A DNA stretch of 30,160 nucleotides from Candidatus Limnocylindria bacterium (lineage in GTDB: Bacteria; Chloroflexota; Limnocylindria; QHBO01): the NCBI GenBank assembly GCA_030146365.1, contig JASLBU010000088.1:1-30160 (forward strand). Direction: 5' to 3'. The notes under the pieces are model-generated. The model had not been told where the DNA came from. It was given only the letters and a program-made list of their open reading frames with translations, and made no database searches. The position numbers were made by a program, and so were the translations under genes. Shown piece after piece: positions 8,268 through 15,121 of the stretch (its first letter is position 1; each line of letters begins with the position of its first letter).

Positions 8268-8441
8268 ATGGCAGACGTATCCGAAGAGGGACCGCACGTT
8301 CATCAGCCATGCGAGCGCTGCGGACTGGTGGAGGCGGAGTTCAACGGCCTGTGCCCCGAGTGTGCCGCCCAGACCGCCGGACCGGCGGTGGAGCCAACCG
8401 GGCAGGGTCCGGACCCCGAAACCGCGAAGCTCGAGGGCTGA
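8268..8441 (+). CDS. 57-aa zinc-ribbon-like small protein
   Basis: The small ORF begins at ATG 8268 and has AAGGAG ten bases upstream. It encodes an acidic protein with two CxxC knuckles: C15-x2-C18 in PCERCG and C29-x2-C32 in LCPECAA, ten residues apart. This spacing fits one structural zinc site of the zinc-ribbon/rubredoxin-knuckle type. The tail is Pro/Gly/Glu-rich and probably flexible. It may bind nucleic acid or act as a protein adaptor; nothing in sequence decides. It is divergent from the sarcosine oxidase gene and convergent with the glycosyltransferase remnant. The strong ribosome-binding site and clean metal-site spacing argue that it is real despite its size. Confidence 0.65.
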   Translation: MADVSEEGPHVHQPCERCGLVEAEFNGLCPECAAQTAGPAVEPTGQGPDPETAKLEG

Positions 8442-8457
8442 ATGGGAACCTCGCGGT

Positions 8458-8790
8458 TCAGCGCAAGGCTGCGCCGATGATGTCGTGCATGTCCTCCACC
8501 ATGCCCCTCCACGAATGGCTCGCGAGGAGTGGCTCCACGGCGTCCTGGCGAGCCGCGCGGGCGGCCGCCGTGTCGGTCAGCGCTTCGCCCATCTGAGCGT
8601 TACCCACGCCGCCGGGTCCTCCCCGAACCGGACGATCGAGCCGTACATCGACACCACGTCCGGCACCGACGTCGAGACGACGGGGAGGCCGGCGGCGAGG
8701 AACTCGAGTGTCTTGGTCGGACTGATGGAGCGAGTGCTGTCGTTGTGCGCGAACGGCATCATTGCGACGTCGAACGAGGCGCGGCCAGTG
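8458..8790 (-). pseudogene. Remnant of a GT4-like glycosyltransferase C-terminus, truncated and frameshifted
   Basis: On the minus strand, starting near 8788, the frame reads ASFDVAMMPF, then ISPTKTLEFLAAGLPVVST. This is the nucleotide-sugar-binding end of glycosyltransferases, where the S/PTK-x-LE motif contacts the donor. After GEDPAAWV, near 8599-8602, the frame must shift by one missing base. It then continues with AQMGEALTDTAAARAARQ and HSWRGMVEDMHDII, a typical helical tail of such enzymes, to a TGA at 8458-8460. The N-terminal acceptor domain is missing, and a terminator stem abuts the 5' end at 8815-8850. Truncation plus frameshift mark it as non-functional. A single sequencing or assembly error could explain the frameshift but not the missing ~250 N-terminal residues. 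Confidence 0.75.
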
Positions 8791-8814
8791 GGGCGCCGAC
8801 CTGATCGGCGCAAC

Positions 8815-8850
8815 AAAAAAGGCCCCGCCCGCGACACGGCGGACGGGGCC
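8815..8850 (-). terminator. Rho-independent terminator of the secreted protease gene
   Basis: On the minus strand GGCCCCGTCCGCC and GGGCGGGGCC form a long near-perfect stem with a short loop (plus coordinates 8821-8850). It is followed directly by TTTTTT (8815-8820). It lies 13 nt after the protease stop codon. This is the clearest intrinsic terminator in the window. Confidence 0.9.
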
Positions 8851-8862
8851 CTGAGGCAGGCG

Positions 8863-9684
8863 TCAGATGTACCTGCCGAACTCTCCATATAGCCAGGCCA
8901 GGTCGTCGGCCGTGTCGAGCCGATACACGCCTCCGTGCCCGGCGCAGGTCTCCGTGTACCCGAACGAGGTCACCGCCACCAGCAGGCCGTTGTAGAAGCT
9001 CGGGCCTCCGGAGTCACCGAAGCAGGTGCCTCCGGTCTTCGAGTTGTTAGACAGCAGCAGGGCGTAGTCACCAACGTACTGGCGGAACTGCGGCGCCGCG
9101 ATCATGCGCAGCCGGTTGGCCTCCGTCAGCATCGCCTCCGCGGGGGTGCCGCGCGGATACGCCTCCTGGAGACCGTAGCCGACCGTCGTGAAGGTCGTGC
9201 CGACCGCGAGGTCGTCGAGCAGACCGAGATCATCCTCTCCCAGCAGCTGCGCATACTCGCCGGTCGGCGTCTCATAGCCCTTGCCGTCCAGTACGACGAC
9301 GCCAAGATCGTGCAGGTAGAACGCGCTGTCGTCGTAGTCGGGATGCGTGTACGGCTCGCCGCTCGCGTCCCCGGGGCCGAATGGATAGTTGTGGAGCTCC
9401 GCGTCGGTCAGGTCATAGTCGAACCAGATCTCGACGTGGTCGGCGCCGTAGGTGCAGTGACCGGCGGTCACGAACAGCTTCGGAGACACCAGCGTGCCGG
9501 TGCAGCGCCAGGCCGGCTCGCCATCGACGTAGGCAACCATGAGCCCGACGTACGGATACTCCTCGGCGCTGTCGACCACGCCACCCTTGGTGACGGCACT
9601 TGCGGGCGCCACCGCGAGCATCAGCATGGCCGTGATGGCCGCGATCATCGCAAGCAGCGACGCCGGCCCCTTGGAACGGTGCAT
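8863..9684 (-). CDS. Secreted trypsin-like serine protease (S1 family)
   Basis: The start at 9684 has GGGAG five bases upstream and gives 273 aa with an N-terminal signal peptide: RSK at 3-5, a hydrophobic core at 9-27 and probable cleavage after APASA at residue 30. An in-frame ATG 26 codons upstream would place this segment inside the protein and is less likely. The chymotrypsin-fold triad is complete: H76 in FVTAGHC, D126 in HDLGVVVLD and S225 in CFGDSGGPSF. C61 and C77 probably form the usual His-loop disulfide, and other Cys pairs are likely. It should act outside the cell on proteins. The S1-pocket specificity is not clear. The gene appears monocistronic and ends in a strong terminator. 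A TACACT hexamer at 9752-9747 is a weak promoter candidate with a leader of about 55 nt. Confidence 0.9.
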   Translation of the reverse strand: MHRSKGPASLLAMIAAITAMLMLAVAPASAVTKGGVVDSAEEYPYVGLMVAYVDGEPAWRCTGTLVSPKLFVTAGHCTYGADHVEIWFDYDLTDAELHNYPFGPGDASGEPYTHPDYDDSAFYLHDLGVVVLDGKGYETPTGEYAQLLGEDDLGLLDDLAVGTTFTTVGYGLQEAYPRGTPAEAMLTEANRLRMIAAPQFRQYVGDYALLLSNNSKTGGTCFGDSGGPSFYNGLLVAVTSFGYTETCAGHGGVYRLDTADDLAWLYGEFGRYI

Positions 9685-10154
9685 ACGGTCTCCCTCTGAC
9701 GTTGGACGTTGGGGCACGTCTGCCCACACGGCTGCTCGGGTTGTGCAGTGTACTCGTGTCACATCCTACTTGCCGAGTGCCGCTGCAACGGCCAGCGCTG
9801 GACTGGCACCTCTTTCGTTGTTCGCGGGCGGAATAGCTCCCGACACCGACCTGCGGTGACGCAGCCGTCGTACCCCGGGGACGGACCCAGCTGAAGAACC
9901 GCTATGTCGAGACGGAACCCAAGATCGGTAACGTCGTGCTCTCAATAAGCCCGGGGTCTGGAGCGGCGTGATGGTGCCGACCGCGCCGGGTCGTCCGACT
10001 ATTTACGGGAAGCGGCATGGTGGTCGGAGCACGGGCGTACAGGCGCCAGCCCTCTCGGTGCGTCCCTCGCATACCGCCCCTGCTCATGTGCGTCCGACCG
10101 GCCAACACGCATCCGGCGGAGCTCGGGACTCTTTGCGCCGACTACCGGCGAGCC
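9685..10154. other. 470-nt intergenic stretch without a convincing gene
   Basis: I checked all frames. Short open frames exist, such as 9902-10108 on the minus strand and 9709-9894 on the plus strand, but their translations show no motif, ribosome-binding site or consistent codon character. The segment holds the 5' leader and probable promoter of the protease gene on one side and the 3' end of the Ala-rich protein gene on the other. No clear terminator for the latter is visible. Confidence 0.5.
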
Positions 10155-10844
10155 TCATGCGGGCGGCTCGTCAGAACCGCCGCCGACCGGGACCAAGCCG
10201 ACCTGTGTTGCGGACTCGCGAATCGTCGTTCCAGCTTCCTCGGCGACAAGCTGCACCCTCTCCACGGTTTCTTGCGCCCCCGTGCGGAGCTGCGCCGCAA
10301 TGGTTTGACCGGCCGGTCCGAGGACTTCGCGCTCAGGCGGGGTGGGCGGGATTGCCAGCGCCACCAGCGCTCCCGTTCCGAGGCCGATCGCGGCCCCGAG
10401 AGCTGGGTTGTCGCGTACCGCCTGGGGAAGGGCACCGGCACGGGTGACGGTCGCAGATGCGGCCGTGCCGACGGTCTGGCGCAGCTTGCCGGCGGTCTGT
10501 GCGGTCGCCTGCGCCGCGGTCTGAATCACGCGGCCGGCTGATTGGCGGCCGGTTTGCAGAGCGTTCGTCGCGGTACTGACCGCTGTACCGGCAACGGTAG
10601 CGGCCGCTTCGCCAACCTTTGTTGCCCCCTCGCCCGCCCCCGCGGCCGCATCTTGGGCGGCCGTCGCAGCACGACGCCCACCCGCACTGCTCGACATGCG
10701 ACGAATGCCCAAGTAGGCGAGCACTAGGCCTCCGCCGATCACGGGCGGCGTCAGTCCGACCGTGATGACGGTGGTGCCGCTGCCTTCTGCTTGCGGAGCT
10801 GCCTGGGGCGCGGAGCCATCATGCCCCTGCACTTCTTGCGTCAT
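10155..10844 (-). CDS. Ala-rich membrane-associated protein with DUF3618-like C-terminal segment
   Basis: The 229-aa product has one hydrophobic segment near residues 29-47 (VGLTPPVIGGGLVLAYLGI). A ~90-residue Ala/Thr/Gly/Gln-rich stretch with amphipathic, phasin- or apolipoprotein-like character follows. Next is the block RDNPALGAAIGLGTGALVAL then PTPPEREVLG. That block resembles the membrane-hairpin tail of DUF3618/DUF883-type proteins, in which a short hydrophobic segment precedes acidic residues. ATG 10844 has AAAGGA seven bases upstream. It lies 28 nt downstream of the hemerythrin fusion gene on the same strand, so the two are likely co-transcribed. Similar protein pairs are often stress-induced and envelope-associated, but no such signal is readable here. 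Confidence 0.7.
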   Translation of the reverse strand: MTQEVQGHDGSAPQAAPQAEGSGTTVITVGLTPPVIGGGLVLAYLGIRRMSSSAGGRRAATAAQDAAAGAGEGATKVGEAAATVAGTAVSTATNALQTGRQSAGRVIQTAAQATAQTAGKLRQTVGTAASATVTRAGALPQAVRDNPALGAAIGLGTGALVALAIPPTPPEREVLGPAGQTIAAQLRTGAQETVERVQLVAEEAGTTIRESATQVGLVPVGGGSDEPPA

Positions 10845-10872
10845 GTCAACGTCCTTTCTCGAGCGGCGCGGA

Positions 10873-12018
10873 CTATGCCGAATTAGCCGCAGTAGCGAGT
10901 TCCTTGATGTCCTTCATCCGCTGACCGAGCTCAGCCAGCTCACCTTTGGTCAGAGCCTGACGAGCGAGCGGCAAGAGCTGCTCCTCTTCCTCGGCGATGT
11001 GCTGCTCGAGGTTCTCCTGCATGGCCGTGAAGCGCGCCTTCCACATCTCGTCAGTGACAGGCGTCTGCTCGATCTCGGCCATGATCTCGTCCACCACGTG
11101 GTGCTCGGCGAAGCTCTCGAGGACGAGCTCGCGCGTCGCCGCGTTGCTCTGCAGCGCCGGGTAGAACACCTCCTCTTCCATGCGTTCGTGGTTCTGCAGC
11201 AGTTCCTTGATCTCGCTCAACTGCCCTTGTCGCCGATCGACCGCCGCGCTCTCGCCCCTACGCAGGAGACGCCGAATCTCGCGGTGATCGCCCTCCAGCA
11301 GCCCGATTGCGTCGGCCGACGGCGGTGCTTCGCCAGACTGCTGCTGCTCGGCGCTCGGCGAGGACGGCACAGCGTTAGCGCTGCGCACGACGCGGACGGC
11401 AAGCGCACCGACGGCGACGCCGGCCGCTACCACCGCCATGGGGTAGCGACGAGCCAGCTCCTGAGCTCCACGGGCCATCTGCCGAGCCTCGGTCTCCTGC
11501 ACGAATTGCGACACGGCCTCCAGCTTTTCAGCGGCGACGCTGGCGGCTTGGCCCAGCTGCGCCTGCCCGCGCTGCTCGAGGCTCGCGGACGCCTCCCGGG
11601 CGGTCGTCGCGGTCGCCACCAGCAGCCGTGCCGCGTCCGCCCGTCTCTCGTCGACACGAGCCACAAGCTGTGTTCCAGCCTCGCCGGCAATCCTTGTGCC
11701 CTGGACCTTGGCGGTATGGAGCGCGTCGCGGACTGGGGCGGGAAGCGTCATCCCGCCTGACGTCGTCTCCTCCTGCTCCTGGATCTGGTTCGCAGTGCCG
11801 TCGGCCGTCACGGCGGTCAAACCCGGTTCCAGCTTCTCGAGCTGTTGCCGAACGTTGGCGGGCGACTCATACCTTTTGGCGGGAAGCTGCTCCAGCAGCG
11901 AACGCAACGACTGTGCGGTGCGCTTCTCACTCGCCCGCTGAGTCAGTTGCGCCTTGCTGACCGGATACTCGATGGACGACAGCAGGCGGTCGACCTGAGC
12001 GGGGGTCGGGGTGGCCAC
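10873..12018 (-). CDS. DUF2795 - hydrophobic linker - hemerythrin HHE fusion protein
   Basis: The protein has three parts. Residues ~5-60 match the DUF2795 type (IEYPVSKAQL, LEQLPAKRYESPANV). Residues ~95-212 are an Ala/Gln/Glu-rich helical region ending in a hydrophobic segment, YPMAVVAAGVAVGALAVRVV (192-211). Residues ~237-355 form a hemerythrin-like four-helix domain with di-iron ligand candidates H245, H277, E281, H306 or H307, H340 and E344, in DHREI, NHERMEEEVF, AEHHVVDE and EQHIAEEEE. HHE domains bind O2, NO or iron, or sense redox state. The start is GTG 12018, because AAAGGAGG lies 8 nt upstream; the ATG at 12057 would put that site inside the gene. The Ala-rich membrane protein gene follows after 28 nt. 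The DUF2795 plus anchored HHE layout suggests a stress or redox role, by inference. Confidence 0.82.
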   Translation of the reverse strand: MATPTPAQVDRLLSSIEYPVSKAQLTQRASEKRTAQSLRSLLEQLPAKRYESPANVRQQLEKLEPGLTAVTADGTANQIQEQEETTSGGMTLPAPVRDALHTAKVQGTRIAGEAGTQLVARVDERRADAARLLVATATTAREASASLEQRGQAQLGQAASVAAEKLEAVSQFVQETEARQMARGAQELARRYPMAVVAAGVAVGALAVRVVRSANAVPSSPSAEQQQSGEAPPSADAIGLLEGDHREIRRLLRRGESAAVDRRQGQLSEIKELLQNHERMEEEVFYPALQSNAATRELVLESFAEHHVVDEIMAEIEQTPVTDEMWKARFTAMQENLEQHIAEEEEQLLPLARQALTKGELAELGQRMKDIKELATAANSA

Positions 12019-12026
12019 TCGTGTTT

Positions 12027-12034
12027 CCTCCTTT
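12027..12034 (-). promoter_or_regulatory. Strong ribosome-binding site fixing the GTG start of the hemerythrin fusion
   Basis: AAAGGAGG on the minus strand is 8 nt before GTG 12018. It is the best Shine-Dalgarno match seen in the window. It overrides the upstream in-frame ATG at 12057. Confidence 0.8.
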
Positions 12035-12472
12035 GAGGCTCGCTCCCTCTCCGCCACTTGACCTTCTCTATTGCGATGCCGGCGACACCGGCAAGTGCGG
12101 CCTTGGCGATCGGATGGCGGAGCGTCCCCAGCGTCTAGTGATTCGCCCTAGGGCGTGCAGAGGCCATGCCTGTCCGCCGTTCATTGGACGAGCGTCTAAC
12201 TCCCTGCTAGCGGTTACCCGCCATGATCGGAAGCCTGTGTGGGCAAGCCACACAGCCCTCGGCCCTAGCTGGCCGATCAACCAAACAGTGGGTACCTCGG
12301 GGCACCCGCGGCTCAAGACTTACAGCCCGGAGCGGGGTCACCGCCTCCTCGTCAGTATCGGGGCCTGTAGACGCGCGGCTGCCTTTCCTGAGGCTCGCTA
12401 CGCGATACGAACGAGTCGCCGTTGTCGTCCATTAGCCTGCCGCTCCTGCCGCCATAACCCTCGGCCTGCCCT

Positions 12473-12478
12473 GATAAT
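12473..12478 (+). promoter_or_regulatory. Candidate -10 element of a leaderless promoter for the VOC gene
   Basis: GATAAT (5 of 6 matches to TATAAT) ends 6 nt before ATG 12485, and no Shine-Dalgarno is present. No good -35 is visible. The spacing is the same as at the sarcosine oxidase gene. Confidence 0.4.
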
Positions 12479-12484
12479 CGGCGC

Positions 12485-12943
12485 ATGACGAACTCGGACG
12501 GTCCCTTTACGCGCTACCCGAGCGTGACGCCGTACCTCTTCTACCCCGACCCCGGTGAGGCGATCGAGTGGCTCGCCCGCGCGTTCGGCTTTGAGGAGCG
12601 CGGCCGCATCGTCGATGACGCAAAAGTCACCGCGCACGCCGAAATGAGTGTCGGACGAGACGGGGTCGTGATGTTCGGCTCTCCGGGCACGCGGTACGCC
12701 GCCCCCGGCGCGACCGGCGTGGTCAGTGGCAGTCTGTACGTTCTGGTAGAGGACGTGGACCTAGTCTTCGAGCGGGCAGTGTCCGCAGGAGCCGCGGTTA
12801 TCGAGCCGCCCACGGATCGGCCGTGGGGGGACCGGGAATGCGCTCTGCGCGACTACGTCGGCCACCACTGGTTCTTCTGGACGCGCGGAGTAGGCGCGCG
12901 CGCTCCCAGGAGCCATGCGTCACGCCGCACGACAGGGATGTGA
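12485..12943 (+). CDS. VOC (glyoxalase/bleomycin-resistance, PhnB-like) family protein
   Basis: The 152-aa protein has the two-module beta-alpha-beta-beta-beta layout of the vicinal oxygen chelate superfamily. YPSVTPYLFYPDPGEAIEWL opens the first module, then GFEERGRI and a HAEMSVG strand that could supply a metal ligand. The second module runs from SGSLYVLVEDVDLVFERA to WGDRECALRDYVGHHWFF, the usual closing pattern, often DP-x-GH in relatives. The PhnB-like subgroup mostly lacks a known reaction, so neither glyoxalase nor resistance activity should be assumed. The last ~18 residues are Arg/Ser-rich and unconserved-looking. The gene appears monocistronic and may be transcribed as a leaderless mRNA. 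Confidence 0.85.
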   Translation: MTNSDGPFTRYPSVTPYLFYPDPGEAIEWLARAFGFEERGRIVDDAKVTAHAEMSVGRDGVVMFGSPGTRYAAPGATGVVSGSLYVLVEDVDLVFERAVSAGAAVIEPPTDRPWGDRECALRDYVGHHWFFWTRGVGARAPRSHASRRTTGM

Positions 12944-13110
12944 GCGTGTACCAGGTCGAGCGGTCAGACCGACGCTGAGCCGTGGACGTCTAGAACGGGC
13001 AGGGTCCGTCCGCGAGACGAATGCCGCTCGACGATGCCGCGGCAAGCGACTCGTGTCTACGGCCGTCAGACGTCCTTTCGCCTCGGCCCCGGAGACGCCA
13101 GAATGGCGGC

Positions 13111-13902
13111 ATGGACGAAGTCGAACACCAGCGGTTGTCCGCGGTCGCGCATGCGACATCGGCGATGTGGGGCCCGATCTCCGAGGCGACTATTGAGGAC
13201 GTGGTCGAGCGGATAGCTGCTCTCGGCATCGCGCGCGGTTCACGAGTTCTCGACCTCGGCTGCGGACCAGCGGAACTGCTGCGTCGCGTGGTCGAGCGGA
13301 CAGGCGCATCGGGCGTCGGCGTGGACAAATCTCCCTTCGCGATCGAGGAGGCGCGCGAGCGTGTAGCCCGGAGTCCTGCCGCTGATCGCATCGAGCTTCG
13401 GCTCGCAGATGTTGCGGACGTCGATCCGTTGCCGGTGCATGACCTCGTGCTGTGCGTCGGCCCCGGATGGGACACCGGCGGGTGGCGGAGCCTGACCGAC
13501 TGGATCGCCGGGCTCGTCGCGCCTGGCGGGCATCTTGTGTTGGGGGACGGCGCATGGCGTCGCAGCCCGACGAGAAGGGAGCTGCGCGCGCTCGGCATGG
13601 AGATGGATACGTACCCTCGGACCGAGAGGGTGGAGCGTATCGTCGCAGAGGCCGACGTAGATGTGCTGTGGTCGCACAGGGTCGCCGGCGAGGACTGGGA
13701 CGCCTACGGCGAGCGGTATCGCAATGCCATGCTCAGTTTCGTGCAGTCGTGGCCCGACGACCCGCTCGCTCCCGCCGCGCGCGAGCGATCGGGCCGCGGA
13801 TGGGCAATGTACGACCTGCTCCACTCGGTCCTGGACTTCGTCCTCGTCCTCGGCCGCCGGGACCCGCCTTCAAGCAAAGCGCGTAGGCCGCTCATGGCGT
13901 AG
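13111..13902 (+). CDS. Class I SAM-dependent methyltransferase
   Basis: The chosen start, ATG 13111, gives 263 aa beginning just before the conserved region; an in-frame ATG at 13021 adds 30 Arg-rich residues of low-complexity type. Motif I is VLDLGCGPAE (46-55) and the acidic ribose-binding residue is D72 in VGVDKSP. A motif II/III region follows (HDLVLCVGPGWDTGG, APGGHLVLGDG). The fold is a Methyltransf_25/11-like Rossmann domain. The methyl acceptor is unknown; the tail has aromatic and charged residues (DWDAYGERYR) that may shape a small-molecule pocket. Upstream CAGAAT ends 6 nt before the ATG, and there is no convincing Shine-Dalgarno. No co-transcribed partner is visible. Confidence 0.87.
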   Translation: MDEVEHQRLSAVAHATSAMWGPISEATIEDVVERIAALGIARGSRVLDLGCGPAELLRRVVERTGASGVGVDKSPFAIEEARERVARSPAADRIELRLADVADVDPLPVHDLVLCVGPGWDTGGWRSLTDWIAGLVAPGGHLVLGDGAWRRSPTRRELRALGMEMDTYPRTERVERIVAEADVDVLWSHRVAGEDWDAYGERYRNAMLSFVQSWPDDPLAPAARERSGRGWAMYDLLHSVLDFVLVLGRRDPPSSKARRPLMA

Positions 13903-14052
13903 TCGCTCGCTCGAAGAGCGGCTGAGAGCGAGAGGGAGACGGGGACTAACGCGGCGGCGTGGCTCGAAGACCAGTGGTCAACGTAGGGCTCAGTTAGCGC
14001 CGACGGGACGCGCAAGAGGGTTCACGCGTGAATCGGGCTCGCTTCTGAGAAG

Positions 14053-14129
14053 TGGTACCGCATACCGGATTCGAACCGGTGATCTCCGCCTTGAGAGGGC
14101 GGTGTCCTAGGCCTCTAGACGAATGCGGC
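14053..14129 (-). tRNA. tRNA-Glu (anticodon CUC)
   Basis: The minus strand folds with acceptor GCCGCAT against ATGCGGT (terminal G-U pair) and D arm GTC-TAGAGGCCTAG-GAC. The anticodon stem CCGCC/GGCGG holds loop CTCTCAA, so the anticodon is CTC. The T arm is ACCGG-TTCGAAT-CCGGT. The discriminator is A, and CCA is encoded at 14053-14055. A TAGACT hexamer about 20 nt upstream (14155-14150) may be its -10. No duplicated 3' end was found elsewhere in the window. Confidence 0.95.
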
Positions 14130-14230
14130 ACGTCGAGGAAGCGGGCCCGAGTCTACCAAGTGGCGTCGAGACGGCGCAAACCGGCTCCGCCCCTGACGTG
14201 CCTGATGTGCTGCCAGGGCACCGCCACCGC

Positions 14231-15112
14231 CTAGCGGCGAGCGCTCACCGTCAGGCCGGCGGCCGAGGCGGCTGCGGCCGCGGCCATCCCGGGGCGCCGC
14301 TCCTCCAGCCAGCCGAGGATCGCCTGGGCGACGTCCGGCCAGGTGTGCTCACCCATGATCAGCCCGAAGTGGCTGGCGGAGGGGAAGTACTCGTAGCTGG
14401 CCCCCAGCAGGTCGGCGGTGCGGCGGGTGTCGCTGGGATGAATCACGTCGTCCAGCCCGGCTCCGATCACGAGGCTCGGAACGCCCCGCAGGCCCGTGAG
14501 ATCGACGCCCACGCCCTCCATGCGCTCGCGGCGAGCCTTGCCGGACTCACGGGCGCCGGACAGCAGCTCGATCATCTTCTCGATGTCGGCGTCGTCCATG
14601 TCCGGCATCTTCGTTCGCAGCTGCTCGTGCGTCCCGCCCCATCCGAGCCAGCTCGCATCGTAGACCGGCGGCACGGCCCGCAGCTCGTGCTGGTCCGGGC
14701 GACGCTGGAGCGCTGCCGCCGGTGGCGAGGGCGCCAGCAGGACGAGGCCCAGCACCGGGTGCCGCTCCGCGTACATCATCGCCGCCAGCGCGCCGATCCC
14801 CCACCCCAGGAGGACCGCGGGACGGCCGATGTGGCGCATCGCGACGGCGACGTCGGCGCCGTAATCGCGCATCGTCGTGCCATCGAGGTCGGCGGTGTCG
14901 CTGGTGAAGTGCCCACGCAGGTTCATGGCGTGCGCCTCCCACCCACGCTCGGCGAGGTAGGCGGCCATCTCGGTCCACACCCAGGACCCTGTCAGGGCGC
15001 CGTGGACCAGCAGGAGGGGTGGCTTCCGCGAGCGCCGCTCGGGCTGATGAGTCTCGACGTGGATGCCCTCGGGCTCGATGAACGCCTCGTCGCGCTTGAT
15101 CGCCTGCACCAT
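14231..15112 (-). CDS. Alpha/beta-hydrolase-fold protein lacking the nucleophilic serine
   Basis: The 293-aa protein has a clear alpha/beta-hydrolase frame: the oxyanion-hole strand LLLVHGALTGSWVW (33-46), an RGH loop (66-68), and the nucleophile elbow followed by LAAMMYAERHP. The elbow reads G103-W-G105-I-G107, so the Ser of GxSxG is Gly; the codon on the minus strand is GGG. The acid candidate D221/D222 (GAGLDDVIHP) and the His H248 (SASHFG) remain. It therefore cannot act as a standard serine esterase. It may be a binding or scaffold protein, or use another chemistry. It is the last gene of the kinase-queG-DUF1015 operon, 9 nt after the DUF1015 stop, with GGAGG in the end of that gene. The C-terminal ~20 residues are Ala-rich and probably disordered. 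Confidence 0.82.
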   Translation of the reverse strand: MVQAIKRDEAFIEPEGIHVETHQPERRSRKPPLLLVHGALTGSWVWTEMAAYLAERGWEAHAMNLRGHFTSDTADLDGTTMRDYGADVAVAMRHIGRPAVLLGWGIGALAAMMYAERHPVLGLVLLAPSPPAAALQRRPDQHELRAVPPVYDASWLGWGGTHEQLRTKMPDMDDADIEKMIELLSGARESGKARRERMEGVGVDLTGLRGVPSLVIGAGLDDVIHPSDTRRTADLLGASYEYFPSASHFGLIMGEHTWPDVAQAILGWLEERRPGMAAAAAASAAGLTVSARR

Positions 15113-15121
15113 CGCTGCGGG

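Larger units (their letters stand above)
12019..12484. other. 466-nt divergent intergenic region with a small hairpin
   Basis: The region lies between the divergent hemerythrin-fusion and VOC genes. It contains the AAAGGAGG ribosome-binding site of the former (12027-12034). It also has a perfect 8-bp inverted repeat, CTGTGTGG with CCACACAG around a GCAAG loop (12235-12255), and a GATAAT hexamer just before the VOC start. Open frames in it have no support. Its size leaves room for regulators or a small RNA that I cannot identify. Confidence 0.5.

Noticed and set aside
9902..10108. 68-aa minus-strand ORF in the gap after the protease gene
   Set aside because: No ribosome-binding site, Arg/His/Pro-rich composition typical of a shadow frame, and no motif.
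9685..14129. Possible tRNA-Glu-bounded genomic island
   Set aside because: No integrase gene and no second copy of the tRNA 3' end was found in the window. Loose spacing alone is not enough.
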